Shown: positions 1 through 10,952, counted from the stretch's first letter. The stretch: DNA of 64,000 bases from Rana temporaria (GCF_905171775.1 NC_053491.1:224354486-224418485); one strand, 5' to 3'. Notes: generated by a model from the sequence alone, not told the origin. Numbers and translations are program-made.

Positions 1-579
1 AATAACATTATCCAAATACACCAATACTTCGATCAGGTTCATATCACCTACAGTTTTCTCCATTAATCTCTGGAAGGTGGCAGGGGCGCCCGATAGCCCT
101 TGGGGCATGCGATTAAATTCAAAGAAACCCACTGGGGTGATGAAAGCTGTCTTTTCTCTGTCTTCTGGGTGCATGGGGATTTGATAATAACTACTCTTCA
201 GGTCCATTACACTGAACCATTGAGCTCCTGACAGGCTCTGTAGTGCATCCTCAATCCGAGGTGTAGTATACTGATCAGGGATAGTCCGCTTGTTGAGGGT
301 TCTGTAGTCGATGCACAACCTCAAAGAGACATTTTTCTTCCTTACCACTACTATGGGAGAAGCGTAAGGACTCCTGGATTCTCAGATAGTTCCAGTCCTT
401 TTAAACTCTGCAAGCTGTTCCCTGAGATATTCCAAATCCGTCAGGGGAACTCTTCGGACCCGCTCTTTGAAAGGCTTGTCCTCTTTCAGTCGGATCCGGT
501 GGGTGGCGCTTTTTGCACATCCGACATCAAACTCAGTCTTCGAGAATATCTTCTGCCACCTACCGAGTTGAGCCTCCAT
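1..579 (-). pseudogene. Ty3/gypsy reverse transcriptase, N-terminal half, inactive
   Basis: The minus-strand translation contains the conserved RT landmarks HRIRL and RRVPL ahead of the polymerase, RKKNVSLRLCIDYRTLNK, FSVMDLKSSYYQI, KTAFITPVGFFEFNRMPQGL and APATFQRLM. It ends at the window edge in VLVYLDNVI. The catalytic YxDD box therefore reads YLDN, with the second aspartate codon GAT changed to AAT. A TGA at 382-384 replaces the residue after GTI just before the ESRSP stretch. Either lesion should abolish polymerase activity. RNase H and integrase would lie to the left of the window. Confidence 0.92.
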
Positions 580-1549
580 TCTCTCCTATCATCCTGGGGG
601 AGCTCAACACCATCAGGTTGATGACTCTTCTTTGAGTCTTCTATCTTCCGGCCTCCCTCTAGATCAGAAGGGCCAACGGGGGTGGCTTGATGCACCCGGC
701 CCAGTAGCACTCTGGCTGGCACTTTCACAGGGTTGGCAGTGGTATTCCGGATGTTGACGGATACCCTCCCACGATTTTTCTCCAATACCTTCAATGGGAT
801 CACTTCAGGTATTACCTCCAATCCTTCTGAGGGTCCAGCCAGGTCGGGATCAAGGACGAGAAACTGGCCTGGCTGAGACCAGGTGAGTTTGACTGAGGCC
901 CTGAGGCAGGTCACTCCTCCGGGCTGTAAGATCCTCATGGTTTTCCCTAAACGCCAGATCCTTCCCACTCCCTCTTCAGGAGCGTTCTTCTCCATCACCA
1001 GCTGGTGGTACACCCTTCTTAGCATCGGATGGACCCATTGAGCTGAGGCCCCCACTACTTCAGTTAAGGGGGTCAGGAGTCTTCGGACCAAAGCCGTGTT
1101 CATCCCTATGATGAGGGAGCTCTTATGGGTCCCTTGTGGCCGGGGGCAAACTATCGCCAAGGTGTCAAAGGTTTCTGCTACTCCAGCTGTCGAGGGATCA
1201 AAAGGCATATTGGTAGATACTCATCATAAGGGAAACTCTGAGTTCCAATGCCCCATATTTCCAGGAGGGCTTTGGTGTAGATCCCTTCCACTTGAATGGG
1301 CACTAGTGGGGAAGGCCCCACTAAATTTTCAGAGAACTTTCGAGGTGTAGTTTTCCCTCTTCCTCCTGCAACTTGTATTCTCACTCCTCTCTTGCGAGGA
1401 TCCCTTTTTGCCCCTATCCAATCACGTGGGTGGGAATTTGAAGGTGGTCTTGGAGGGAGTTCCTCTTCATGCCTCTGTCCCTTTGTTTCTGGTTTCACGT
1501 TGGAGCTGTCTACGATAGGTGGGCTCACAGTTGACTCAGGCTGGGGCAA
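486..1549 (-). pseudogene. Ty3/gypsy protease and protease-RT spacer, frameshifted
   Basis: Two overlapping frames (1549 to 1178, then 1208 to 486) together give one protease-region polypeptide. The first includes VEGIYTKALLEIWGIGTQ where an aspartic protease would have its DTG-type active site. The key Asp-Thr-Gly is not legible, so the site is mutated or disrupted by a nearby indel. The second frame has the LAIVCPRPQGTH and LIIGMNTALVRRLL stretches that follow the protease in many vertebrate gypsy elements. There is no intact start or stop architecture. Confidence 0.75.
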
Positions 1550-1722
1550 ACTTCTCTGGTGTGTCCTATGCCTCTGCAGTTGAAACAGAAGATAAACCTT
1601 CTTGGTTTATTTTGTTGGTCGTAAGGCCCATAGGCAGGCTTCTCGGTTTTCTCCCTTCTGGTCGGGTAGGGCGAAAACCCTGCTTGGCACTGAAAATGTA
1701 TAGGTGTGAATCCAGCCTTAGA
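1525..1722 (-). pseudogene. gag C-terminal fragment with CCHC zinc knuckle
   Basis: The minus-strand frame contains CFNCRGIGHTREVC, a C-x2-C-x4-H-x4-C nucleocapsid zinc knuckle used to bind element RNA. It is preceded by a basic, proline-rich stretch, as expected for the end of gag. The first few codons near 1734 belong to an abutting Tc1-like sequence rather than to gag. A frame change separates it from the protease-like stretch. Confidence 0.8.
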
Positions 1723-1796
1723 CTGGGATGCCATTAAAGTTCATGTGCGTATAAAGGCAGGTGTCCCAATACTTTTGGTAATATAGTGTATGTATA
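1723..1796 (-). mobile_element. Tc1-like transposon terminal fragment
   Basis: The minus strand reads CACTATATTACCAAAAGTAT, then GGGACACCTGCCTTTA and a stretch ending in ATGGCATCCCAG. I recognise this as the outer end of a widespread vertebrate Tc1/mariner family. Only about 70 bp remain, and no partner terminal repeat is seen nearby. It abuts the gypsy fossil directly. Confidence 0.6.
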
Positions 1797-2003
1797 TGAG
1801 ATCCTTCTTATGACCAACCTGGGATACAGTTATCACTAATGGTATGATATGTAACTGCAATTGTTCTGAAACAATACTTGGATGTTTAACATTTAAATTG
1901 TAATCTTTTTTTTATGTTTTTTTATAAGAAAAATGCAAGTTCTTATTCTTAATATTTTTTTCTTGGTGTGGTACCTTTAAAGTACTGGTAGTTTTTACAT
2001 GCT

Positions 2004-2335
2004 ATGCCTTGTACACGCCATCAGAATTTTTTCATCGGATATTCCGACCGTGTGTGGGCCCCATCGGACTTTTTTTTCCGTTGGAGTTTTAGAAATAGAA
2101 CATGTTTGGAACTCCGACGGAGAAAAAAACATGCATGCTCAGAATCAAGTCGACGCATGCTCGGAAGCGTGGAACTTAATTTTTCTTGGCTCATTGTAGT
2201 GTTGTAGGTCACCGCGTTTTGGACAGTCGGAATTTGTTCTGACAGTGTGTATGCAAGACAGCTTGAACGGAATTCCGACGGAAAATTTAATCAGATTTTA
2301 TCCCATCGGAAATTCCGATCGTGTGTACAGGGCGT
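2004..2335. mobile_element. TA-flanked MITE, GTACACACGrTCGGA family
   Basis: The left end begins ATGCCTTGTACACGCCATC. The right end reads CCGATCGTGTGTACAGGGCG followed by TTA, so the two ends are inverted repeats. The interior is rich in further inverted matches such as ATCGGATATTCCGA. A TA follows the right end and overlaps the left end, suggesting Tc1/mariner-type integration. No coding capacity. Confidence 0.7.
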
Positions 2336-2339
2336 TACA

Positions 2340-2986
2340 GATTAAACAGATTAATCTTTCAGTGTTTTTTAATGGAAATTAATGTGATAATCAAGACCTA
2401 ATAAATTTGTCTCAAATTTAGGGGCTAAGTTAATAAACTTGCTAGAGAAATGACCCTGGTAAACTAAATATGATCTTCTGAATATTTTTGGCTGAGGTCT
2501 AAGAAGTGGGTATGGATAATACCTACTTGCTAACTGGTAATACTATGCTTCCTAATCCCTTGGTCTAGCGATGATTATGGTGGTTCTCAGTCTGTAATTG
2601 CAATAGTGGTAATGAAATGGACATTTTTTAGCTGTAGCAATGATTATTTCTTAGCCTTAAACATTCCCTAAGATGATAATATGGTGGCCATTCTCTAACT
2701 ATAGTGTATAAAGGTAGTGGTCATTTCCTGGTTGTAGAGGGTCACTCCTTGACCACAGTGGTAACCACTTCTTGTCTGTAGTGGTGATAGTCATTTTGTT
2801 GTAGTAGTTTTAGTTGTTCTCTTGCTGTTTTTTCCCACACTCGTTGGTTGCAGTTGTGTAGATTATATGGCTGTAGTAAAGGTCAGTCCCTGGAAATAAT
2901 AGGGGGTCACTCCCTGGCCATAGTGGCAGTTAATTGTTGGGCACCTGAGTCCAGAGGCATTTTCTCCCTGTGTCCAAAATGGTCAG
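2340..2986. other. interval with degenerate tandem repeats
   Basis: No gene or intact element is visible. From about 2560 to 2935 a degenerate unit of roughly 35 bp recurs, built around CTGTAGTGGT and GGTCACTCCCTGG, probably an old minisatellite. The rest is AT-rich and unassigned. Confidence 0.4.
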
Positions 2987-2988
2987 TA

Positions 2989-3106
2989 ATGCCTCGTACA
3001 CACAGCCGGATTTTCTGAGGACCTTAGAGAACCTGTTCTCTTTATTTCCGACGGACTCACGGCGGACTTTTGTGCGGTCAAATGTCCGACCGTGTGTACA
3101 AGGCAT
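2989..3106. mobile_element. short TA-flanked MITE (118 bp)
   Basis: The ends are ATGCCTCGTACACACAGCCG and, inverted, ATGCCTTGTACACACGGTCG, both directly flanked by TA (2987-2988 and 3107-3108). It has the same terminal motif as the element at 2004-2335 but almost no interior. This is a cleanly bounded non-autonomous element of presumed Tc1/mariner type. Confidence 0.85.
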
Positions 3107-3334
3107 TACTGTGGTTAGTGGTTGAGTATTTCTCTTGCCAAGGTGACCTAGTGCTGGAAATAACCTAGCGATCCCATTTATTGCTTTATGATAGCCAAAT
3201 TGCTTAGAGTAAGTCCATGAATATAAGGACAATTATACGGCATTCAGACCATGGCTCAAAAGAACTAGAAAAACAAGGAACACAAGTGTTGGTTGCTCAC
3301 TTCGGAAATATCTCTACTCATGTAGCTTAACTAT

Positions 3335-4060
3335 TAGCTGGATTCAGGTAGGGCGGCCCACTTTTGCGGCGGCGTAGCGTATCGCATATACGCTACGCCG
3401 CCGTAAGTCAGAGAGGCAAGTGCTGTATACACAAAGCACTTGCCTCCTAAGTTACGGCGGCGTAACGTAAATGGTCCGGCGTAATCGCGCCTAATTCAAA
3501 TGAGGATGAGGGGGGCGTGTTTTATGTAAATTACTCGTGACCCAACGTGACTGACGTTTTTACGAATGGCGCATGCGCCGTCCGTGGACATATCCCAGTG
3601 TGCATTGCTCCAAAGTACGCCGCAAGGACGTATTGGTTTCGGCGTGAACGTAAATTGCGTCCATCCCCATTCACGGACGACTAACGCAAACAACGTAAAA
3701 TTTTCAAATTTCGACGCGGGAACGACGGCCATACTTAACATTAACTAGGCCAGCTATTTGTTCGACTAACTTTACTTCGGAAAAAGCCGTACGTAAACGT
3801 CGTAAAAAAATTAGCCGGGCGCACATACGTTTCTGAATCGGCGTATCTAGTCATTTGCATATTCTACGCCGAACTCAACGGAAGCGCCACCTAGCGGCCA
3901 GCGGAAATATGCACCTTAAGATACGACGGCGTAGGAGACTTACGCCGCTCGTATCTTAGCCTAATTTAAGCGTATCTGGTTTCCAGAATACGCTTAAATT
4001 TAGGCCGGCGTAGATTCAGAGTTAAATTTAGGCCGGCGTAACTGTACCTGAATCCACCTA
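3335..4060 (+). mobile_element. CpG-rich MITE, copy 1 (TSD TAT)
   Basis: The element is 726 bp. Termini are TAGCTGGATTCAGGTA on the left and, inverted, TAGGTGGATTCAGGTA on the right. It is flanked by a 3-bp direct repeat TAT (3332-3334 and 4061-4063). Near the left end a hairpin around 3364-3403 pairs GCGGCGTAGCGTAT with its complement, and a second pairs GCAAGTGCTGTAT with its partner. Core landmarks are GGCGCATGCGCC and GCGCCACCTAGCGGCC. No ORF of note. Six further copies occur in the window. Confidence 0.9.
3884..3897 (-). promoter_or_regulatory. CTCF-consensus-like site in CpG-MITE copy 1
   Basis: The minus strand reads CCGCTAGGTGGCGC, which fits the published CTCF core CCASYAGRKGGCRS at 13 of 14 positions; the one departure is G for A at position 3. 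Binding is inferred only from sequence. Confidence 0.5.
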
Positions 4061-4274
4061 TATGTTTTGCAGTAATGAAATCCAATACGTACGGCTGCCA
4101 TTTACAGATATATATTTTTTGTTATCGCTTATATCTGTTAATATTCACACTGATGTGAGGTGTGAATGATCAGCCATATGTTTAATGTTCACAATATAAT
4201 TACCTAACAAGAAAAAGCAAAACAAATGAATTTCACGTGTTACTTATTGGATCATACATTTTCTTGTATATATA

Positions 4275-5366
4275 TGTAACGCCTGTGTACTTTTCAGTAC
4301 AGGTGCTATACTAAATTTAGTTGGGGGATGAGAGAGTTACCTTGCTCTCATCCATGTTGTTTTACTAAATTGGGTTCTGTCAGTTCTGGGCTGTCCTGTG
4401 GGTCGTCCTGTGTCCTGGAGGTGTCGTTACGTCTCTGGGTAACAGGTGGCGCCAGAGGGGTCCGGGCGGACCCGCTTCTTCCCAGCAGCCAATTGGAGGA
4501 GTGTTTCCCTCGCGGGGCATGCTGGGGAGGGGACGCCATTTTCTGGGGTTCTTGGCTGGTTCCTGGTTCCGGGTGCGGCGCCCACCTTTAGGGTGTGCGC
4601 ACATCACGGGCCCCGGCGATATGGCCTATCAGGCCGGGGCGCACGTGATACGCGGAGTTCCCGACTCTGGGCTCTCATGGTACAAAGGGGCCCCAGTGAC
4701 TTACTGGGTCCCCCCAACTCTATTGAGAAGATCCCAAGCGAGTTGTGCTGTTCGGTGGGGAGTTGGTCTGAGGTGAGCCCGGAGGCAGGCGATCCAACAG
4801 GGCTGGAACGAACCATCGGGGATCTGGGTGACTGGACACTGACAGGTTGTATGTGGCAAACTGTCGATCGGTGACCCTAAAAGTATATACTGGGAGGATT
4901 CGCTCTACTGTCTGAACTTTCAAGCACTAGGCCTGTGGCAGAGGTCTCATCTTTAAACCTTAATCCTATTAGAGCCAAGTCTGTGGCAGAGACTTGTTCC
5001 TTTCCAGAAGTTTAAGTGGCGCTCTGGCTGCCAGGCCTGTTAGAGTGGTCTGTCCAGGGGCACTTTACCCACTCCGGCTGGAGTGGCGACGTGAAAAGTG
5101 TAACTATTGGAGGCAGGACTGTTTTCTTTATCCAAGGCCTGAATCTGTGAAATTTGTTCTTCTTTCACCAACCTATAATGTCTACCTTAAGTTGACTGTT
5201 GGTCGTGTTGACCAGAAGTAATAAAAGCATTGAAAACGTCAACCAACTGTCTGGAAAATTCCGTCATTGCTCTCACTGCCATCATCACCCCTAGACACAT
5301 CACAGAGGTAACTTAAATACGCCAATCCCAAATCTAATCAGCGGCTCCTCCGGGGGTAGCGCTACA
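4275..5366 (+). mobile_element. solo-LTR-like element A
   Basis: The element starts TGTAACGCC and ends GGGGGTAGCGCTACA, so it is bounded TG...CA with short inverted ends (TGTAACGC and GCGCTACA). Its last roughly 30 bases closely match the end of a second element at 33170-34451. An AATAAA is present near 5220. The flanking 4-mers are TATA and TGTA, an imperfect duplication. There is no internal coding region and no second LTR, so a solo LTR is the simplest reading. The superfamily is undetermined. Confidence 0.5.
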
Positions 5367-5369
5367 TGT

Positions 5370-5811
5370 TAGGCATGTGCATTTCGTTTCGTTCCGAATC
5401 GAAATTCTGACAAATTTTTCATTATTCGGACATTCGGATGCATACGAATTCCCGAATTGCAATATTAATGAATTTACCGAATCCGAATGAACGTTTTCGA
5501 TTCCGAATCGAAAACCCGCGGACGAAATTCGATCGGAATTTGAAAAAAAAAAAATTCGATCGGAATTAAAAAAAAAAAAAAAAAATTTGAATCGAATTCG
5601 AAAACAAATACTATTCGAAAATAGACTATTTGTTTTAGAATCCGGTCGAAATATTTTCGAATTCGACCGGATTTTTCGAAATTCGGTCGAAAACGAACGA
5701 ATTCCGAAAACGAATTTAACACATGTAACGAATCTAACTTAACGAAATTAATTAAATAACGAATTAAAACTAAACTAAACAAAACAAATTTTTCCCTTTT
5801 GCACATGCCTA
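5370..5811. mobile_element. hAT-type MITE with 8-bp TSD CTACATGT
   Basis: The element begins TAGGCATGTGCA and ends TGCACATGCCTA, a perfect inverted pair. It is flanked on both sides by the identical 8-mer CTACATGT (5362-5369 and 5812-5819). An 8-bp duplication with TAGGC-type ends is characteristic of hAT transposases. The interior is AT-rich with many TTCGAATTCG-like self-complementary blocks and no coding capacity. It inserted precisely across the right edge of LTR-like element A. Confidence 0.93.
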
Positions 5812-5924
5812 CTACATGTAAGTATTGCCACCCTAGAACAGGAAGTTACAGAAAAGGCTAATGCTGGAAGGATCCTCAGGTCCTATCAGAAGAAAAGCAA
5901 AATAATGAGCCTCACATGATCTAA

Positions 5925-6360
5925 GATCAGGTTCACACTTGAGCGCCTTCAAGTATTTTTTAAGCATTTTTTTCTATGCGTTATACGTTCATTTTTCCAG
6001 GTGTTTATTAGGCTTGAGAATATTTGTTTTAGCGAATGAACAGCTATCTTGCAATCAAACAATGCACAGCACTGCCCCAAAGAAGCTATGAGTAGGCCTC
6101 ATACGATGTGAAACATGTCAGCCACCTTTTTCCCTTTGTTCACTTTATTTGGACTGCATTGTTTTGGTTGTTTTTTGGATTTCATTTGCCACAAAGACAT
6201 GGTTTTAGGAGTGCGGCAGTCCAGGACTTTTTTCTATCCAATGCCCCAAAGAAGCTCATGTATTTTTTGGGCTTTGAGTGACAAGCTGAATGGGCACATT
6301 AGGATACAATGGGAAACATCATGTGCTTCTAAAAAAATGCTTTATTATTGGGGAGGTATG
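5925..6360. other. unassigned interval with MITE-like start
   Basis: Near 5930 the sequence AGATCAGGTTCACACTTGAG resembles the outer ends of GTTCACAC-type MITEs seen at 21703 and 25868, but no matching inverted end is found before the minisatellite. No gene is apparent. Confidence 0.3.
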
Positions 6361-6390
6361 AACTGGACCCAGGGCCGGACTGAGAATAAA

Positions 6391-7905
6391 AGCTTTCCCG
6401 TGCCCATCAGTGCAGCCTTACCAGTGCCCATCAGTGCAGCTTAACCAGTGCCCATCAATGCAGCCTTACCAGTGCCCATCAGCACAGCCTCACCAGTGCC
6501 CATCAATGTAGCCTGATCAGTACCCATCAGCACAGCCTTTCCAGTGCCCATCAGGGCAGCCTTACCAGTGCCCAACAATGCAGTCTTACCAGTGACCATC
6601 CAATGATGCCTCATCAGTCCCCATCAATGCAGCCCGATTAGTGCACATCAGCACAGCCTCACCAGTGCCTATCAGAGTAGCCACACCAGTGCCAATCCAG
6701 TGCAGCCTCACCAGTGGCCATCAGTGCAGCCTCATCAGTGCCCATCAGCGCTGCCTTACCCGTGCCCATCCACTGCAGCCTCATCAGTGGCCATCAGCGC
6801 AGCCTTACTGGTGCCCCTCAATGAACCCTCACTAGTGCCCATCAATGCTGTCTGATCAGTGCCCATCAATGCAGCTTCACCAGTGCAGCCTCTCCAGTGC
6901 CCATCAATCCAGCCTGATCAGTGCCCAATGCCCATCAATGCAGCCTCACCAGTGGCCATCAGCGCAGCTTTACCAGTGCCCATCAGCGCAGCCTTACCGG
7001 TGCCCCTCAACGAACCCTCACCAGTGCCTATCAATGCAGCCTGATCAGTGCCCATCAGCACAGCCTTACCAGTGCCCATCAATGCATCCCAATCAGTGTC
7101 CATCAACGCAGCCCAATAAGTGCCAATCAGCGCAGCCTGATCAGTGCCCATCAGCACAGCCTCACCAGTGCCCATCAGCGCAGCCTTACCAGTGCAGCCT
7201 TACCAGTGCCCATCAATGCAGCCTGATCAGTGCCCATCAGCACAGTCTCACCAGTGCCCATTAGCGCAGCCTCATCAGTGCCCATCAGTGCAGCCTCACC
7301 AGTGCCCATCAATCCAACCTGATCATTGCCCAATGCCCATCAATGCAACCTCACCGGTGCCCATGAGTGCAGCCTTACCTGTGCCCATCAACGAACCCTC
7401 ACCAATGGCCATCAATGAAGCCTGATCAGTGCCCATCAGCACAGCCTTACCAGTGCCCATCAATGAGGCCCGATTAGTACCCATCAGCGCAGCCCGATTA
7501 GAGCCAATCAGCGCAGCCCAATTAGTGCCAATCAGTGCAGCCTGATCAGTGCCCATCAGCACAGCCACACTAGTGCCCATCAGCGCAGCAATACCTATAC
7601 AGCCTTACCAGTGCCCATCAATGCAGCCTGATCAGTGCCCATCAGCACAGCCTCACCAGTGCCCATCAGAGCAGACTCACCAGTGCCCATCAGTACAGCC
7701 TCACCATTGTCCATGCAATGCAGCTTTACCAGTGCCCATTAATGCAACCTGATTAGTGCCCATTAGCGCAGCTTACCAGTGCCCATCAATGCAGCCTCAC
7801 CAGTGCCCATCAATGCAGTCTTACCAGTGTCCATCCACTGCAGCCTCACCAGTGGCCATCAGTGCAGCCTTACCAGTGCCCATCAGCACAGCCTCACCAG
7901 TTGGA
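6391..7905 (+). repeat. 24-bp minisatellite, CAGTGCCCATCArYGCAGCC array
   Basis: About 1.5 kb consists of a 24-bp unit near CAGTGCCCATCAATGCAGCC plus TYAC or TGAT, with roughly 60 diverged repeats. A longer higher-order pattern is visible: blocks containing GTGGCCATCAGCGCAGC and CAACGAACCCTCACC recur together. It is preceded at 6370 by CAGGGCCGGACTG, which resembles a hAT end, so the array may have expanded inside a hAT-like element. Open frames across it are repeat artefacts. Confidence 0.95.
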
Positions 7906-8600
7906 AAAATGTGTGTGTTACCGGCGCCAAGATGGCATCAAGATTCTTATTAAGTCTTGCTGCAATACAAAGTGCAACCTTAAAGGTTGGGTTTAGATTT
8001 GTGTATTTGTGAAGTGAATTGCGCTAACTTATATTTATATAAACATTTTACCACGACTGATCCTGTGAACTTGTTACTCAAAAAACAAAAAGTATGTACA
8101 TGTGTCTATGATTATTAATTAATGTGTAAACAATCAACAAATAATGTGCAATAAATACCAATACAGTGCCCTGTGCCAAACTATAACATATGGATTTCTC
8201 AATCCATCAAAAAAAATGTGAAATAAATCCCCCCCCAAAAAATATACTACTATTACAATCCACAGATTGAATGTACAGCTAAAGCATTGGGAGTGATTGC
8301 TGATGAACCTGAGAGAGGGAGTGGTTATCCATCTGAACCAAAGGCAGACTTCTGGCTCCATGTGGTGAGTGGCCATTTTATCCGGTGACGGTGTAGGCAC
8401 TATTTGCGGTGAAGGTGGAAACATAGCTGGGCATCATTGCAAGAAATTATCTGTTAAGGACTTTCTTAGCACATATATATCTTTTTACTTTTTATATATT
8501 TTTTTTGTATACAATACATTTTTCTTGCTTTCTTGGAGCACATTCAATCTGTGGATTGTAATAGTAGTAGTAAAATGTTATACAACATAAATAGTACAAA
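7906..8600. other. interval between minisatellite and giant inverted repeat
   Basis: No gene seen. A small inverted pair, CTACTATTACAATCCACAG near 8240 and its complement near 8555, brackets about 300 bp. This may be an old foldback element. Confidence 0.35.
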
Positions 8601-10038
8601 GAAAAAAGCTGGAGTCGCGCTGAACAATTGAAAATATCTCAGTGAAAAAATATTATGTGCAGAAAAATTATTTCTATAGTGATGTAAAGATGCAGTCCAA
8701 AGTTAGTTCAAAAAACAAAAAACAAACAACAAAACTTTTCTTGCACAGAAAAAATGATGCTCAATCTGTGTAGTGATAGAGACCACTGCTGCAATATGCA
8801 GGTCACCCAAACGACAATACTGACCCTTACCAGAATCAATGGTCCCAATGGACCAAGTAATGCAGGAATAGTCACAATGTAGGGATGGATGTATCACACC
8901 ACACCAACCGACAGGGTCCTCAATAGCCACCAATCGCGTCACAGGGCATCCAAAGAAAAAAAAGCTCACATAGTGTAAAACCATAAATCAAAACACATAG
9001 GACTACACCCAGTGATTTGACTGACGGACAGTGTGAAATGAATAAACCACCACCACCAAACACACTGACCCTTACCGAACCAAAGGATCCAATGAGGATC
9101 AGATTGAGCAGGGAAGGTTCACTCCAGCATGGGAGATAGAAGGGTCTTGAATATATGGATCCTCAAGGTCACCAATGGAGTTGCGGGATAGCCATAAATA
9201 AAAAAGACTCATATAGTGTAATACCGCCAGATAATTTAATAAAAAGGTAATCGGATACACTTACAGTTAGGAAGATTTAAAAGAGGGTCCTCAATAGCCA
9301 CCAATCGTGTCACAGGGCATCCTCGTTCTGCTACGCCGGCCGGCTGTTTGGTTTTTATGCTCTTTTAAATCTTCCTAACTGTAAGTGTATCCGATTACCT
9401 TTTTATTAAATTATCTGGCGGTATTACACTATATGAGTCTTTTTTATTTATGGCTATCCCGCAACTCCATTGGTGACCTCGAGGATCCATATATTCAAGA
9501 CCCTTCTATCTCCCATGCTGGAGTGAACCTTCCCTGCTCAATCTGATCCTCATTGGATCCTTTGGTTCGGTAAGGGTCAGTGTGTTTGGTGGTGGTTTAT
9601 TCATTTCACACTGTCCGTCAGTCAAATCACTGGGTGTAGTCCTATGTGTTTTGATTTATGGTTTTACACTATGTGAGCTTTTTTTTCTTTGGATGCCCTG
9701 TGACGCGATTGGTGGCTATTGAGGACCCTGTCGGTTGGTGTGGTGTGATACATCCATCCCTACATTGTGACTATTCCTGCATTACTTGGTCCATTGGGAC
9801 CATTGATTCTGGTAAGGGTCAGTATTGTCGTTTGGGTGACCTGCTTATTGCAGCAGTGGTCTCTATCACTACACAGATTGAGCATCGTTTTTTCTGTGCA
9901 AGAAAAGTTTTGTTGTTTGTTTTTTGTTTTTTGAACTAACTTTGGACTGCATCTTTACATCACTATAGAAATAATTTTTCTGCACATAATATTTTTTCAC
10001 TGAGATATTTTCAATTGTTCAGCGCGACTCCAGCTTTT

Positions 10039-10041
<3 letters not shown>
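8601..10041. repeat. giant near-perfect inverted repeat (685-bp arms, 74-bp spacer)
   Basis: The left arm 8601-9285 is the reverse complement of the right arm 9360-10041, with only scattered single-base differences. For example, AATGATGCTC is opposed by a strand reading AACGATGCTC. The 74-bp spacer contains a further copy of the arm segment GGGTCCTCAATAGCCACC found at 8919. Both arms encode the same 93-residue open frame in opposite directions, an artefact of symmetry. A (TA)n tract follows directly. It could be a foldback transposon, a palindromic duplication or an assembly artefact. Confidence 0.95.

Positions 10042-10116
<75 letters not shown>
10042..10116. repeat. (TA)n microsatellite
   Basis: An uninterrupted TA dinucleotide run of about 75 bp directly follows the right arm of the inverted repeat. 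Confidence 0.98.
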
Positions 10117-10119
<3 letters not shown>

Positions 10120-10470
10120 TTATAAAAAAAAAAAAAAAATATATAAAAAAATTATTATTTTTTAATAAAAAAAAGGGGGGTTGTCGTCCAGGGCCCTGGG
10201 GATCTTCGGACCCCTAAAAAAACAAAAATAAAAATTGTCCCTTTTAATAAAAAACAAAATAAAAATAAATTAAAAAAAATATATATTTTTTTTATAAAAA
10301 AATAAGGGGGGGGGGGGTTGCCATCTGGGGCCCTGGGGACCTCCGGACCTCAAAAAAAAAAATTGGCCCTTTAATAAAAAATAAAATAAAAATATATTAA
10401 AAAAATATATATTTATAAAAAAAAAAAGGGGGTTGCCATCCGGGCCCCTTACAGGTGTACTGCCTGTACC
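10120..10470 (+). repeat. AT-rich tandem repeat, about 3 units of 115-137 bp
   Basis: Each unit has a GC block, GGTTGYCRTCYGGGGCCCTGG, followed by CTTCGGACC or similar, then long A/T-only tracts. The GC blocks start near 10179, 10316 and 10431, so the period varies with homopolymer length. No function is inferred. Confidence 0.85.
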
Positions 10471-10682
10471 CCCCTGATGGCTGCCCTGGATGTGACACCC
10501 GTCCTGTTCGGCTAAGATCAGCTAGGGCTGTGGTCCCCTTGTGATCGGATTGGACTTTGTTTCGTGTGAAAGGAGCCTAAGCGGCTCATTCAGACTGCCG
10601 GAAGCTTTACCTGCAAGGACTGAAAAGTGACCCATGTCTGGATTGCTTTTAAGAGATGTTTGAAAGGCATTGATGAGGCAAT

Positions 10683-10952
10683 GGGGTTGATTTACTAAAG
10701 GCAATGAGACTGTGCACTTTGCAAGTGCAGTTGCTTCAGAGCTTAGTAAATGAGGTAGGGCTTCACTTTACAAAGAATACCCAATTATGTGCAAGGAAAA
10801 TGTAAAAAAGTGCATTTTTGCTTGCATATGATTGGATGATGGAATTCAGCAGAGTTTCTGCTCAATTACTGAGCTGTGGAGCAACTGCTCTTGTGGAGTG
10901 CAACTGCACTTTTCAAAGTGCACAGTCTATTTGCCTTTAGTAAATCAACCCC
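10683..10952. mobile_element. MITE with GGGGTTGATTTACTAAAGGC ends
   Basis: GGGGTTGATTTACTAAAGGC at the left is matched by its complement ending TTTAGTAAATCAACCCC at the right. Inside, GTGCACTTTGCAAGTGCAGT pairs with ACTGCACTTTTCAAAGTGCAC. It is related to elements at 58470 and 60475 and to a remnant near 11170. Target duplication not resolved. Confidence 0.8.

Larger units (their letters stand above)
1..1722 (-). mobile_element. Ty3/gypsy retrotransposon fragment (gag end, protease region, RT start)
   Basis: Read on the minus strand, the order is a CCHC zinc knuckle (end of gag), a protease-like stretch, a protease-RT spacer, then reverse transcriptase running off the left edge. This is the gag-pol order of Ty3/gypsy elements. 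The reading frame shifts at least three times and the RT has an in-frame stop, so it is a fossil. No LTR is visible because the element continues beyond position 1. The gag side ends abruptly near 1722, where a Tc1-like terminal sequence begins, so the 5' half is missing. Confidence 0.9.

Noticed and set aside
6411..7905. Possible CRISPR-like array (regular 24-bp repeats)
   Set aside because: There are no unique spacers, the units are contiguous and the context is a vertebrate transposon landscape; it is a minisatellite.
8703..9939. Two nearly identical 93-residue frames in opposite orientation
   Set aside because: They are the same arm sequence read from both sides of the giant inverted repeat, with no start context or domain.
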